NCBI GenBank assembly: GCA_001465115.1
Contig: CP013614.1
Span: forward strand, 558,001-622,000
Direction: 5' to 3'
Length of the DNA stretch: 64,000 nt
Origin: Enterococcus silesiacus
GTDB taxonomy: Bacteria > Bacillota > Bacilli > Lactobacillales > Enterococcaceae
Of this stretch, positions 32,182 to 40,809 are shown piece after piece. The notes below the pieces were generated by a model. The model saw only the letters and a list, made by a program, of their open reading frames with translations. It had not been told where the DNA came from and did not search any database. A program made the position numbers and the translations under genes. Positions within the stretch are counted from its first letter, which is position 1. The number at the start of each line of letters is the position of its first letter.

Positions 32182-34404
32182 ATGAGCTATAAAAAAACGT
32201 CTCAAGGAAATTGGATACTTGTTGAAAATGAAAATGGGGCAACCCTTGGCTATGCTGAAAATTCTGGTGTTTCTCTGATTGAAAAAGATGGTTTTGCGTT
32301 TAAGGATTTGAATCAAAATGGGGTGTTAGATCCATATGAAGATTGGCGTTTACCGCTTGAAGAAAGAATAGAAGACCTAGTAATGAAATTATCTGTTGAA
32401 CAAATTGCAGGTTTAATGCTGTACAGCAGGCACCAAACTGTTTCTAAAAAGCAAAATCATTTTGTTAAGATGTTTTCTGGAACATATAACGGAAAAACGT
32501 TAGACGAATACAATGGTTCGCTTGCCAAGTTGACGGATCAGCAAAAAGAGTTTTTAAAAGAGGATCATATCCGTCATGTGTTATTAACAATAGTCGACTC
32601 TCCCAAAATCGCTGCGGAATGGACCAATAATTTACAAGCCATGGCAGAAAGCTTAGATTTAGGTATACCGGTAAATGTTAGTTCTGATCCGAGACACAGC
32701 ACAAATGCAGATACAGAGTTTAATGCAGGTGCTGGCGGGGATATTTCAAAATGGCCAGAACAATTAGGCTTGGCTGCGGCGTTTGATCCTGAATTGGTTA
32801 GGCAATTTGGAGAAATTGCTAGTAAGGAGTATCGAGCGTTAGGGATTACGACAGCCTTATCACCACAAATTGATTTAGCGACAGAACCGCGCTGGATGCG
32901 TTTTTCAGGAACCTTTGGCGAAGGGGTGAAATTAGTGACAGCATTAGCTAAAGCTTATTGTGACGGATTTCAAACGACTCACCATGAAAAAGGCGGCTGG
33001 GGACTAGAAAGTGTAAATGCGATGGTCAAACATTGGCCAGGTGGAGGCAGTGGCGAAGCGGGGCGTGATGGTCATTATGGTTATGGGAAATATGCGGTTT
33101 ATCCAGGGCATAATTTCGAGGAACATTTACAACCGTTTCTTAAGGGAGCTTTTGCCTTGGGGGATGGAACTGATAAAGCATCAGCCGTGATGCCTTACTA
33201 CACTATTTCTTATGATCAAGATCAAAAAAATCAAGAAAATGTTGGCAATGGCTTTAGTGAGTATATTATTAATGATTTATTGCGTAAAAAATATGAGTAT
33301 GACGGAGTTGTTTGTACAGACTGGTCAATTACAGCGGATGCTGTCAAGCTTGATCAATTTATTGGTGGGAAAAGCTGGGGAGTAGAAGCCTTAACGGTTG
33401 AACAGCGTCATTATAAAGCTTTAACGGCAGGTGTTGATCAATTTGGTGGGAATAATGACATTGCGCCTGTATTGGCGGCTTATGAGTTAGGCGTTGCAGA
33501 ACAGGGAGCACAGGTGATGAAAGAAAGGTTCCGAATTTCTGCCCGTCGCCTATTGAAAAACATTTTTCAAACGGGTCTTTTTGAAAATCCATATTTGATC
33601 CCAGAACATTCAGAAAAAGTGGTTGGAAATCCTGATTTTATGGAAATTGGTTATAAAGCACAGCAAAAATCGTTGGTCTTATTGAAAAATAAACAGCATG
33701 TATTGCCATTACGAAAACAAACGAAAATTTACGTACCAAAACAGAAAATCGGCGAGTCGGCAGATTGGTTTGGCAATATTCAACCAGCGTGTGAAAAGAA
33801 CCCGATCAACCCAGACTTTGTAGAAAAGTATTTTCAACTAGTCGACTCACCAGAAAAAGCTGAAGTTGCTTTAGTATTTTTAGCGTCGCCTAAAACAGTT
33901 GGCTATTCAAGTGAAGCTGAAGGAAATGGCTATTTACCGATCAGCTTACAGTATCAGCCGTATACTGCCAAACTTGCTCGTGAAGAAAGCTTAGCTGGAG
34001 AAAATCGATCGTATGTCAATAAAAGCAATACAGCAGCCAATAGCGGAGATCTTGCAACGATTTTGTCACTCAAAAAAGAATTTCCCGATTTGCCGATCAT
34101 CGTTTCTCTCACGATGAAAAATCCAACAATCGTTAAAGAATTTGAATGGGCTGTGGAGAGCATTATTGCCGATTTTGGTGTCCAAACACAAGCGATATTG
34201 AGTGTTTTGAGCGGCGAATATATGCCGTCTGGATTGTTACCATTTCAAATGCCCGCCGATATGGAAACCGTTGAACAACAAAAAGAAGATGTTCCATTGG
34301 ATCTGATTTGTCATAAAGATGAATTAGGGCATGTGTATGATTTTGGCTATGGGATGGACTTTGAACATCAAATTGAAGATGAGCGGTTGCACTATCGAAA
34401 ATAG
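32182..34404 (+). CDS. Glycoside hydrolase family 3 (beta-glucosidase-like)
   Basis: A 740-residue GH3 enzyme without a signal peptide, so cytoplasmic. The N-terminal TIM barrel has the substrate-binding KHWPGGGSGEAGRDGH motif (Lys283-His284) and the catalytic nucleophile Asp380 in VVCTDWS. The C-terminal alpha/beta sandwich begins near 490 (KSLVLLKNK). It probably removes terminal glucose or xylose from imported oligosaccharides; exact specificity is unknown. The ATG at 32182 is chosen over 32167 because GGGAGGA precedes it. Monocistronic. Confidence 0.87.
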   Translation: MSYKKTSQGNWILVENENGATLGYAENSGVSLIEKDGFAFKDLNQNGVLDPYEDWRLPLEERIEDLVMKLSVEQIAGLMLYSRHQTVSKKQNHFVKMFSGTYNGKTLDEYNGSLAKLTDQQKEFLKEDHIRHVLLTIVDSPKIAAEWTNNLQAMAESLDLGIPVNVSSDPRHSTNADTEFNAGAGGDISKWPEQLGLAAAFDPELVRQFGEIASKEYRALGITTALSPQIDLATEPRWMRFSGTFGEGVKLVTALAKAYCDGFQTTHHEKGGWGLESVNAMVKHWPGGGSGEAGRDGHYGYGKYAVYPGHNFEEHLQPFLKGAFALGDGTDKASAVMPYYTISYDQDQKNQENVGNGFSEYIINDLLRKKYEYDGVVCTDWSITADAVKLDQFIGGKSWGVEALTVEQRHYKALTAGVDQFGGNNDIAPVLAAYELGVAEQGAQVMKERFRISARRLLKNIFQTGLFENPYLIPEHSEKVVGNPDFMEIGYKAQQKSLVLLKNKQHVLPLRKQTKIYVPKQKIGESADWFGNIQPACEKNPINPDFVEKYFQLVDSPEKAEVALVFLASPKTVGYSSEAEGNGYLPISLQYQPYTAKLAREESLAGENRSYVNKSNTAANSGDLATILSLKKEFPDLPIIVSLTMKNPTIVKEFEWAVESIIADFGVQTQAILSVLSGEYMPSGLLPFQMPADMETVEQQKEDVPLDLICHKDELGHVYDFGYGMDFEHQIEDERLHYRK

Positions 34405-34413
34405 AATGACTAG

Positions 34414-34453
34414 AAGCAGCGATGAAATCTAACCATTTCGTTGCTGTTTTTTT
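34414..34453 (+). terminator. Terminator of the GH3 gene
   Basis: AGCAGCGATGAAAT pairs with ATTTCGTTGCTG (one mismatch), then seven T. Confidence 0.8.
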
Positions 34454-34487
34454 GTCAAACAAATGATTAAACAAAAAATAGTTTGAG

Positions 34488-34620
34488 TGCTATAATGTAA
34501 AAGTGTTACAGGTTATGAATCTGTATCATAAAATATAAGTTTTGAATTATTTTATTAATATTTTTACATTTATCATTGGTTTTTATTGCAATGTAACATC
34601 TATATAAAAGGAGTGTAACA
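34488..34620 (+). promoter_or_regulatory. alsSD promoter region with TGTAACA motifs
   Basis: An extended -10 TGCTATAAT (34488-34496) overlaps the perfect inverted repeat TGTAA-N5-TTACA (34496-34510). Two further TGTAACA copies lie at 34592-34598 and 34614-34620, the last just before the start codon. The repeated motif suggests a specific regulator. It is not a cre or Rex site as far as I can see. Confidence 0.45.
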
Positions 34621-34621
34621 G

Positions 34622-36286
34622 ATGGTCAGAAAAAGCAGAAACGGTGCTGAAGTGATTGTAGAAAGTTTAAAGAATCATCAAGTCGATTATGTCTTTGGAA
34701 TTCCAGGGGCAAAAATCGATGGTCTATTTAATTCCTTAGTCGATGATGGACCTGAATTGATTGTCACACGACATGAACAAAACGCAGCATTTATGGCAGC
34801 GGCAGTTGGGCGCTTGACTGGAAATCCAGGTGTAGTAGTTGCTACAAGTGGTCCAGGTGCAAGTAATTTGGCAACAGGATTAGTTACAGCTACAGCAGAA
34901 GGTGACCCCGTGCTGGCAATTGGTGGCCAAGTGAAACGCAGAGACTTACTAAAATTAACGCATCAAAGTATGAATAATGCTGCCTTATTTGAACCAATTA
35001 CTAAATATAGTGCAGAAATTCAAGACCCCGAGACCATTTCAGAAGTTCTAGCAAATGCCTATCGTTTGGCGAAATCGTCAAAAAAAGGCGCCAGCTTCAT
35101 TAGTATTCCTCAGGATGTTGTGGATGGAACGGTCGAATCACCTGATATCAAACCATTGAATGATCCGAAAATCGGTTCTGCTTCAACTGAAGATATCAAA
35201 TATCTTTCCGAGCAAATCCAAGCAGCAGAATTGCCTGTTTTGTTGGTAGGAATGAGAGCTTCTACTGAAAAGGAAGCAAATGCGCTTCGCGAAATCGTTG
35301 AGAAAACCAAGATCCCGGTTGTTGAAACGTTCCAAGCTGCAGGAGTGATTTCTAGAAAATTGGAAGAGCATTTCTTCGGACGGATTGGTTTATTTCGCAA
35401 TCAACCAGGTGATATGCTATTAAAACGTAGTGATTTAGTGATTGCTGTTGGCTACGATCCGATCGAGTATGAAGCTAGAAATTGGAATGCAGAAGGAGAG
35501 TCTAAAATCATCGTGATCGATGATACGCCTGCTGAGATTGATCAATATTTTCAGCCAGAACGAGAACTGGTCGGTGATATTGGCGAAACGTTGACGGTTT
35601 TGCTACCAAGTATTGAAGCAAAAGTCTTGCCAGAAAACGCTACAAAATATTTGCATTCACTGCATGAAAAATTGATTCAGCGGGATAGTGTCAAAAAGCC
35701 AACTACAACTGGCTTGATCCATCCTTTAGAAGTTATCGACACACTTCAAAGCATTGTAACCGATGAAATGACCGTTACTGTTGATGTGGGTAGTCATTAT
35801 ATTTGGATGGCACGTCATTTTAGAAGCTATGAGCCCAGACATTTGCTGTTTAGTAACGGTATGCAGACATTAGGTGTGGCGCTTCCTTGGGCAATTTCAG
35901 CTGCGTTGGTTCGACCAAATACACAAATTATATCCATTTCGGGTGATGGTGGCTTCCTATTTTCAGCTCAAGATCTTGAAACTGCCGTTCGCAAGCAACT
36001 GAAAATCATTCATTTGATTTGGAATGATGGCCGCTATAACATGGTAGAATTTCAAGAACAACTAAAATACCATCGAATTTCGGGGGTTGATTTTGGACCT
36101 GTTGATTTTGTGAAATACGCTGAAGCTTTTGGTGCAACAGGTTTAAGAGCTGAAAGTGCTCAAGAACTGAAAGAGGCGATTTTAACTGGGATCGACACAG
36201 AGGGGCCTGTAGTGATTGATATTCCAATTGATTATCGAGACAATGAAAAACTTGGCGAAACAATTTTACCAGATCAGTTTTATTAG
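34622..36286 (+). CDS. alsS: Acetolactate synthase, catabolic type
   Basis: A 554-residue TPP enzyme joining two pyruvates to 2-acetolactate. It shows the N-terminal active-site region ([13 protein letters not shown] with Glu in [12 protein letters not shown]), SGPGASNL and the TPP/Mg motif [17 protein letters not shown] ending in WNDG. There is no FAD-type regulatory subunit gene beside it, and alsD follows directly, so it serves acetoin formation rather than branched-chain amino acid synthesis. RBS AAAAGGAG. Confidence 0.93.
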   Translation: MVRKSRNGAEVIVESLKNHQVDYVFGIPGAKIDGLFNSLVDDGPELIVTRHEQNAAFMAAAVGRLTGNPGVVVATSGPGASNLATGLVTATAEGDPVLAIGGQVKRRDLLKLTHQSMNNAALFEPITKYSAEIQDPETISEVLANAYRLAKSSKKGASFISIPQDVVDGTVESPDIKPLNDPKIGSASTEDIKYLSEQIQAAELPVLLVGMRASTEKEANALREIVEKTKIPVVETFQAAGVISRKLEEHFFGRIGLFRNQPGDMLLKRSDLVIAVGYDPIEYEARNWNAEGESKIIVIDDTPAEIDQYFQPERELVGDIGETLTVLLPSIEAKVLPENATKYLHSLHEKLIQRDSVKKPTTTGLIHPLEVIDTLQSIVTDEMTVTVDVGSHYIWMARHFRSYEPRHLLFSNGMQTLGVALPWAISAALVRPNTQIISISGDGGFLFSAQDLETAVRKQLKIIHLIWNDGRYNMVEFQEQLKYHRISGVDFGPVDFVKYAEAFGATGLRAESAQELKEAILTGIDTEGPVVIDIPIDYRDNEKLGETILPDQFY

Positions 36287-36299
36287 AAAGGTGAGTATA

Positions 36300-37013
36300 A
36301 TGACAAAAGAAACAATTTTATATCAACACGGTACTTTAGGTGCGCTAATGGCTGGTTTAATGGATGGCACTGAAACAATCGCTAATATCTTAAAAAAAGG
36401 GGACTTTGGGATTGGAACATTATCTGGTCTAGATGGAGAACTGATTATTTTAGAGGGGAAAGCCTATCAAGGCCGTGAAGATGGCGCGTTGATTGCACTC
36501 GATGAAAAACAGGAAACACCGTACGCTGCTGTGACGACATTTAAACCGACAATCACTTTTTCAGTGGACGGTCCTGTAGATAATTTAAAAATCAACACAT
36601 TGATCCGTGAACAATTGAAGAGCGAAAATCTTTTTCATGCTATTAAAATTCATGGAGAATTCAAAGAAGTTCATATTCGCGTAATGCCGAAACAACAAAA
36701 ACCATATAAACGCTTAGTCGAAGTATCTAAAGAACAGCCTGAGTTTATAAAAGAAGATGTTACTGGCACCATCGTTGGTTTTTTTACACCTGAATTGTTT
36801 CAAGGTGTTGCCGCAGCCGATCTTCATTTGCATTTTATCGACGATGAGCAAACGTTTGGCGGACATTTAATGGATTTTGTATTAGAGTCTGGCACAATTG
36901 AGATCGAACCAATGGATTCTTTATTGCAGCATTTTCCTAAAAATGATGAAACCTTTATTCATACGGCAATCGATTATGCTGACTTAGATAAAGAGATTCA
37001 AGAAGCAGAATAA
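36300..37013 (+). CDS. alsD: Alpha-acetolactate decarboxylase
   Basis: A 237-residue Zn2+ enzyme converting acetolactate to acetoin. The start MTKETILYQHGTLGALMAGL and GLDGELI are typical, and the metal-binding His pair is in ADLHLHFID (preceded by GFFTPELFQGV). It follows alsS by 13 bases with AGAAAGGTGAG as ribosome site. A longer frame from 36216 overlaps alsS and is not the start. The pair limits acid stress by diverting pyruvate to neutral acetoin. Confidence 0.93.
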   Translation: MTKETILYQHGTLGALMAGLMDGTETIANILKKGDFGIGTLSGLDGELIILEGKAYQGREDGALIALDEKQETPYAAVTTFKPTITFSVDGPVDNLKINTLIREQLKSENLFHAIKIHGEFKEVHIRVMPKQQKPYKRLVEVSKEQPEFIKEDVTGTIVGFFTPELFQGVAAADLHLHFIDDEQTFGGHLMDFVLESGTIEIEPMDSLLQHFPKNDETFIHTAIDYADLDKEIQEAE

Positions 37014-37064
37014 CAAAATGCCTAAGACAGATTTTGATAATGTCTTAGGCATTTTGTTATTTTG
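37011..37064. terminator. Bidirectional terminator between alsD and rnhC
   Basis: A perfect 19-bp stem from TAACAAAATGCCTAAGACA (37011-37029) to 37041-37059. It includes the alsD stop codon. Confidence 0.9.
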
Positions 37065-37986
37065 AAGCAATTTTTTTTGCTTTTTCTGTATTTGCAAAAT
37101 GAAGTTTTACATACTTACTTAGTAATTCCATGCCGCCTTTTGCCAACACTTTAGCTGCAACTTTATCAGAAACAGCTCCGGCACCAGAAGGCACTTTCAT
37201 CCCTAATTCTTTTGACTCTTTCTCTAATTCTTCTAAAAAAGCTGCTCGACTAATGATCGAAGCGGCAGCAACCGCTACGTGATATTGTTCGCCTTTGGTA
37301 ATGAAGTATAACTTTTCGCTGACTTGATTTTGTTCACTGCGCACATATTTTTTGTAATTTGCTTCTGGTGTAAACTGATCAATCAAAATCGCTTCTGGTT
37401 TAATCGGCGCAATTTCGTTCAACAACAAGTGGATCGCTTGATTATGCAATGCGACTTTCATGTGAACAGCATTGTATTTTGGCTGGATTTGATTGTATTT
37501 TTCTGGCTCGACAATTAATAATTTGTAAGGGACTAATTCTTTGATTACAGCAGATAGTTGAATGATTTGCGGATCAGTCAATTCTTTGGAATCTCTTACG
37601 CCAAGAGCTTTTAATTTTGCCACCATTGTTTTATCGACGTAAGCGGCACAAACTGTGACTGGACCGAAATAACTGCCGTTGCCCACTTCATCACTACCTA
37701 AAACAGAAAGCTGGCTGAAATTTTTGGGTAAAGCGGCCGTTTTTTGAACGGAAGAGTTTTTTGTACCCTTACTTTGGAGTGTGCTTCCCCATTTAGTCGC
37801 TGTTGTTTCAGCATCTGGCCCTTGAAACACAACCTTACCAGAAGTATAGGCTGTAATCGTTGTATTTCCTACTTTAGCAACAAAGTCTGTATAGGGGACA
37901 TTTTTATTCAAGCGATTTTTTTCATAAAAGCTATGCATTTTTTTCATCGTATCTTTGGTTACTTTGATTACGTGAGTTTGGGACAT
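37057..37986 (-). CDS. rnhC: Ribonuclease HIII
   Basis: A 309-residue type 2 RNase H that removes RNA from RNA-DNA hybrids. It has the N-terminal TBP-like substrate-binding domain (about 1-85), then GSDEVGNGSYFGP with catalytic Asp99-Glu100, RDSKELTD and ILIDQF with further acidic residues. The TBP-like extension separates it from RNase HII. RBS GAAAGGAG precedes the ATG. Confidence 0.93.
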   Translation of the reverse strand: MSQTHVIKVTKDTMKKMHSFYEKNRLNKNVPYTDFVAKVGNTTITAYTSGKVVFQGPDAETTATKWGSTLQSKGTKNSSVQKTAALPKNFSQLSVLGSDEVGNGSYFGPVTVCAAYVDKTMVAKLKALGVRDSKELTDPQIIQLSAVIKELVPYKLLIVEPEKYNQIQPKYNAVHMKVALHNQAIHLLLNEIAPIKPEAILIDQFTPEANYKKYVRSEQNQVSEKLYFITKGEQYHVAVAAASIISRAAFLEELEKESKELGMKVPSGAGAVSDKVAAKVLAKGGMELLSKYVKLHFANTEKAKKIASK

Positions 37987-38108
37987 GATAGAACTCCTTT
38001 CAAATCTTCTTATCTATAGTAAAACAAAAAAGTTAAAAAGTGAAGTATGTTTCTTTTTAGAAAAATGAAAACTTTATCGAAAACAAAAGCCCTTCTAATA
38101 ACGTAAAT

Positions 38109-38137
38109 TTGAGTTTTCAGAAAATCTATGGTAGAAT
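38109..38137 (+). promoter_or_regulatory. Promoter of the rimP-nusA-infB operon
   Basis: TTGAGT (38109-38114), 17 bp, TAGAAT (38132-38137). The start point would be near 38144, some 265 bases before rimP. Confidence 0.6.
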
Positions 38138-38162
38138 ATATTATAAGTAATGATACTAGTTT

Positions 38163-38190
38163 GAGTGAGCGGATTTCTGCTCACTCTTTT
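38163..38190 (+). terminator. Leader terminator (possible attenuator) of the nusA operon
   Basis: GAGTGAGC (38163-38170) pairs with GCTCACTC (38179-38186) then TTTTT, about 20 bases after the likely start of transcription and with no gene before it. This fits autogenous control of a NusA-encoding operon by early termination. Confidence 0.65.
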
Positions 38191-38235
38191 TAATGGAGTA
38201 ACATAGGAGAAAAATACGATGAAACGTTGATTTGT

Positions 38236-38375
38236 TCCGCTTTTCATTGTCTAGCTGCATGAACTAGTACTTCGGAAAAAAGATAATTATTGCTATCGGT
38301 AAAAAGCACCGAAATCAATAACTCCTATTTTTCTGACAGTACTAAACAGTTCACTCCGCTTTTCTAAAAATCTAG
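38236..38375 (+). repeat. Intergenic repeat family, copy B (5' leader of rimP)
   Basis: About 120 bases collinear with copy A at 3425-3540 (minus). The ends repeat each other: TCCGCTTTTC-n4-TCTAG at 38236-38254 and TCCGCTTTTC-n6-TCTAG at 38355-38375, which suggests a unit able to form tandem arrays. Inside lie CTAGCTGCATGAACTAG (imperfect hairpin), CGGAAAAAAGATAA and TCGGTAAAAAGCACCGA (imperfect hairpin, 38296). It ends 33 bases before the rimP start codon. Confidence 0.6.
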
Positions 38376-38408
38376 TACGTTACATAAATCTCGAAGGAGG
38401 CGAAAATT

Positions 38409-38882
38409 TTGAGTAGTGTTGTGGAAACTGTTACCGAGTTAGTCACGCCAATCTTAGAAAAACAAAATTTTGAACTTGTAGAAGTAGAGTTTGTTAAGGA
38501 AGGAAGAGACTGGTTTCTCCGTGTCTTTATTGATAAAGAAGGCGGTATTGACATCTTAGACTGTGCACTTGTAAGTGAGCAGCTAGATGAAAAGCTTGAT
38601 GCTATGGATCCTGATCCGATTCCCCAAGCATATTTTCTGGAAGTGTCCTCTCCGGGAGCTGAACGTCCGTTGAAGAAAGAAAGCGACTATGAAAACGCAG
38701 TTGGAGAATATATCCATGTTTCACTTTATCAAACAATCGATGGTGAAAAACAATTTGAAGGTGTTTTAAAAACAGTTGATAAAGATCAGTTGACCTTAAC
38801 CGTCAAAATCAAAACAAGAGTCAAAGATTATACATTTGAACGGAAAAACATTGCCAAAGCTCGTTTAGCAATTCAGTTTTAA
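38409..38882 (+). CDS. rimP: Ribosome maturation factor RimP
   Basis: A 157-residue factor for 30S subunit assembly. It shows the conserved [21 protein letters not shown] (in parts [14 protein letters not shown]), [17 protein letters not shown] and [15 protein letters not shown]. The start is a TTG at 38409 with GAAGGAGG at normal distance; no ATG is available. First gene of rimP-nusA-rnpM-ylxQ-infB-rbfA. Confidence 0.92.
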   Translation: MSSVVETVTELVTPILEKQNFELVEVEFVKEGRDWFLRVFIDKEGGIDILDCALVSEQLDEKLDAMDPDPIPQAYFLEVSSPGAERPLKKESDYENAVGEYIHVSLYQTIDGEKQFEGVLKTVDKDQLTLTVKIKTRVKDYTFERKNIAKARLAIQF

Positions 38883-39005
38883 AAAATAAAATATAAAGCA
38901 GAACTTTCCGGTTTTTGCTTATCACAGGATGCAGAAATTAACCTATAAAAGGTTGTTCAGCTCCGTTTACCTTTCATTTAGACAGTAGGAGGAAATGATA
39001 AAAAA

Positions 39006-40187
39006 ATGAGCAAAGAAATGTTAAATGCACTAGATGCATTAGAAGCTGAAAAAGGTATTTCTAAAGAGATTGTGATTGATGCACTGGAAGCAGCATTAGT
39101 TTCCGCATATAAAAGACATTATGGTCAAGCCCAAAACGTTGAAGTAGAATTTGACGGAAAGAAAGGCAACATCCATGTTTATGCCGTTAAAGAAGTAACA
39201 GAAGAAGTATTTGACTCGCAGCTTGAAGTATCATTGAAAGAAGCAATGGAAGTCAACAAAGCTTATGAAATGGGTGACAAGATCCGTTTTGAAGTAACGC
39301 CAAAAGACTTTGGTCGTATTGCAGCACAAACGGCTAAACAGGTTATTTTGCAACGTGTTCGCGAAGCAGAAAGAAATATCATTTATAACGAATTCAGTGC
39401 TTACGAAAATGATATCATGCAAGGGATTGTTGAAAGACAAGATCGCCGTTATATTTATGTAAACTTAGGAAAGATCGAAGCTGTGTTATCAAAACAAGAT
39501 CAAATGCCAAATGAATTTTATCAACCTCATGATCGTATCAAAGTCTACGTTTCAAAAGTTGAAAATACATCAAAAGGCCCGCAAGTTTTTGTTAGCCGTA
39601 GTCATCCTGATTTACTGAAGCGATTATTTGAACAAGAAATCCCAGAAGTGTATGATGGGATTGTAGAAATCGTCAGCATTGCTCGTGAAGCAGGGGATCG
39701 TTCAAAAGTTTCAGTTCGCTCAACGGATTCAAATATCGATCCAGTTGGAACCTGTGTAGGTCCAAAAGGACAACGTGTCCAAGCAATCGTGAATGAATTA
39801 AAAGGCGAAAATATGGATATCGTTGAATGGAGTGAAGACCCAGCAGTTTTCATCAGCAACGCATTGAATCCAGCACAAGTGGTCGATGTTATTTTTGATC
39901 CAAATAATAATAAAGCTTGTACAGTAGTCGTTCCTGATTATCAGTTATCACTTGCTATCGGTAAAAGAGGACAAAATGCTCGTTTAGCCGCTAAATTGAC
40001 TGGTTTTAAAATCGATATTAAACCAGAATCAGAAATGGAAGATTATTATGCACAACTTGCAGAAAATCAAGAAACTCCTGAAGAAGAAGTGCACGATGAA
40101 GCAATCGTAGAATCTGCTATGACTGCTGATGATTACGAAAACGTTGAGTTTGAAGAAAAAACAACTGAAGACGAAGAACAAGTCTAA
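39006..40187 (+). CDS. nusA: Transcription factor NusA
   Basis: A 393-residue elongation/termination factor. It has the N-terminal RNA-polymerase-binding domain (1-125), the S1 domain (about 135-200, GIVERQDRRYIYVNLG), then KH1 and KH2 with IDPVGTCVGPKGQRVQAIV and SLAIGKRGQNARLAAKLTG. The C-terminal acidic tail (DEAIVESAMTADDYENVEF) replaces the repeats of E. coli NusA. RBS AGGAGG. Confidence 0.95.
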   Translation: MSKEMLNALDALEAEKGISKEIVIDALEAALVSAYKRHYGQAQNVEVEFDGKKGNIHVYAVKEVTEEVFDSQLEVSLKEAMEVNKAYEMGDKIRFEVTPKDFGRIAAQTAKQVILQRVREAERNIIYNEFSAYENDIMQGIVERQDRRYIYVNLGKIEAVLSKQDQMPNEFYQPHDRIKVYVSKVENTSKGPQVFVSRSHPDLLKRLFEQEIPEVYDGIVEIVSIAREAGDRSKVSVRSTDSNIDPVGTCVGPKGQRVQAIVNELKGENMDIVEWSEDPAVFISNALNPAQVVDVIFDPNNNKACTVVVPDYQLSLAIGKRGQNARLAAKLTGFKIDIKPESEMEDYYAQLAENQETPEEEVHDEAIVESAMTADDYENVEFEEKTTEDEEQV

Positions 40188-40205
40188 CGATTTGGAGGGA
40201 ATAAA

Positions 40206-40502
40206 ATGAAAAAAAGAAAAATCCCGATGCGCAAATCTGTTGTTTCAGGTGAAATGAAACCGAAAAAAGAATTAGTTCGAATCGCACGCTCTAAAGAAGG
40301 CGAAGTTGCCATTGATCCTACTGGGAAAATGCCAGGACGAGGTGCCTATGTCGCTCTTGAACCAAAAGAAGTCCAAGAAGCATGGGATAAACATATTTTA
40401 GATCGTGTGTTGGAAACGACGTTGACGGATGAGTTTTACCAAGAATTATTAAACTATGTTGAACACCAAAAAGCACGGAATGAGTTGTTTGGCAATGGAT
40501 AA
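40206..40502 (+). CDS. rnpM: RnpM (YlxR), RNase P modulator
   Basis: A 98-residue YlxR protein. It has KKRKIPMRKSVVSGEMKPKKELVRI and GRGAYVAL (in parts PMRKSVVSGE, KELVRIAR, GRGAYV). YlxR family members bind RNA and have been reported to modulate RNase P. Conserved place between nusA and ylxQ. Confidence 0.9.
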   Translation: MKKRKIPMRKSVVSGEMKPKKELVRIARSKEGEVAIDPTGKMPGRGAYVALEPKEVQEAWDKHILDRVLETTLTDEFYQELLNYVEHQKARNELFGNG

Positions 40503-40797
40503 AGAGAAGATACTAAATTTTTTAGGTTTGGCTATGAGAGCTGGAAAACTAGTAACTGGTGAAGAATTAACGATCGGTGATATCCGCAGTAATAAAGCGA
40601 AATTTGTTTTTGTTGCAGCGGATGCTAGTGATAATACAAGAAAAAAAATCAAGGACAAATGTTCTTATTACAACGTTCCTTGCGATGAGTCGTTTTTTCA
40701 AGCAGAGTTAAGTCATGCGATCGGTAAAACGCGTATGGTAATCGGCATCAATGATCAAGGCTTTGCAAAGAAATTCAAGGAACTAATCAAAGGTTAG
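40495..40797 (+). CDS. YlxQ, L7Ae-family RNA-binding protein
   Basis: A 100-residue L7Ae/L30e-fold protein with LGLAMRAGKLVTGEE, KFVFVAADASDNT and a kink-turn-binding type surface. The ATG at 40495 overlaps the end of rnpM by eight bases and gives the usual family N-terminus (MDKEKILNFLGLA); the longer frame to 40456 is not needed. Probably binds rRNA or RNase P-related RNA; exact role unknown. Confidence 0.85.
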   Translation: MDKEKILNFLGLAMRAGKLVTGEELTIGDIRSNKAKFVFVAADASDNTRKKIKDKCSYYNVPCDESFFQAELSHAIGKTRMVIGINDQGFAKKFKELIKG

Positions 40798-40809
40798 GAA
40801 GGTGATTGC

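Noticed and set aside
38883..39005. Third copy of the intergenic repeat before nusA
   Set aside because: Only TTCAGCTCCGTTTACCTTTC resembles the end of the repeat; the rest does not align, so the evidence is too weak.
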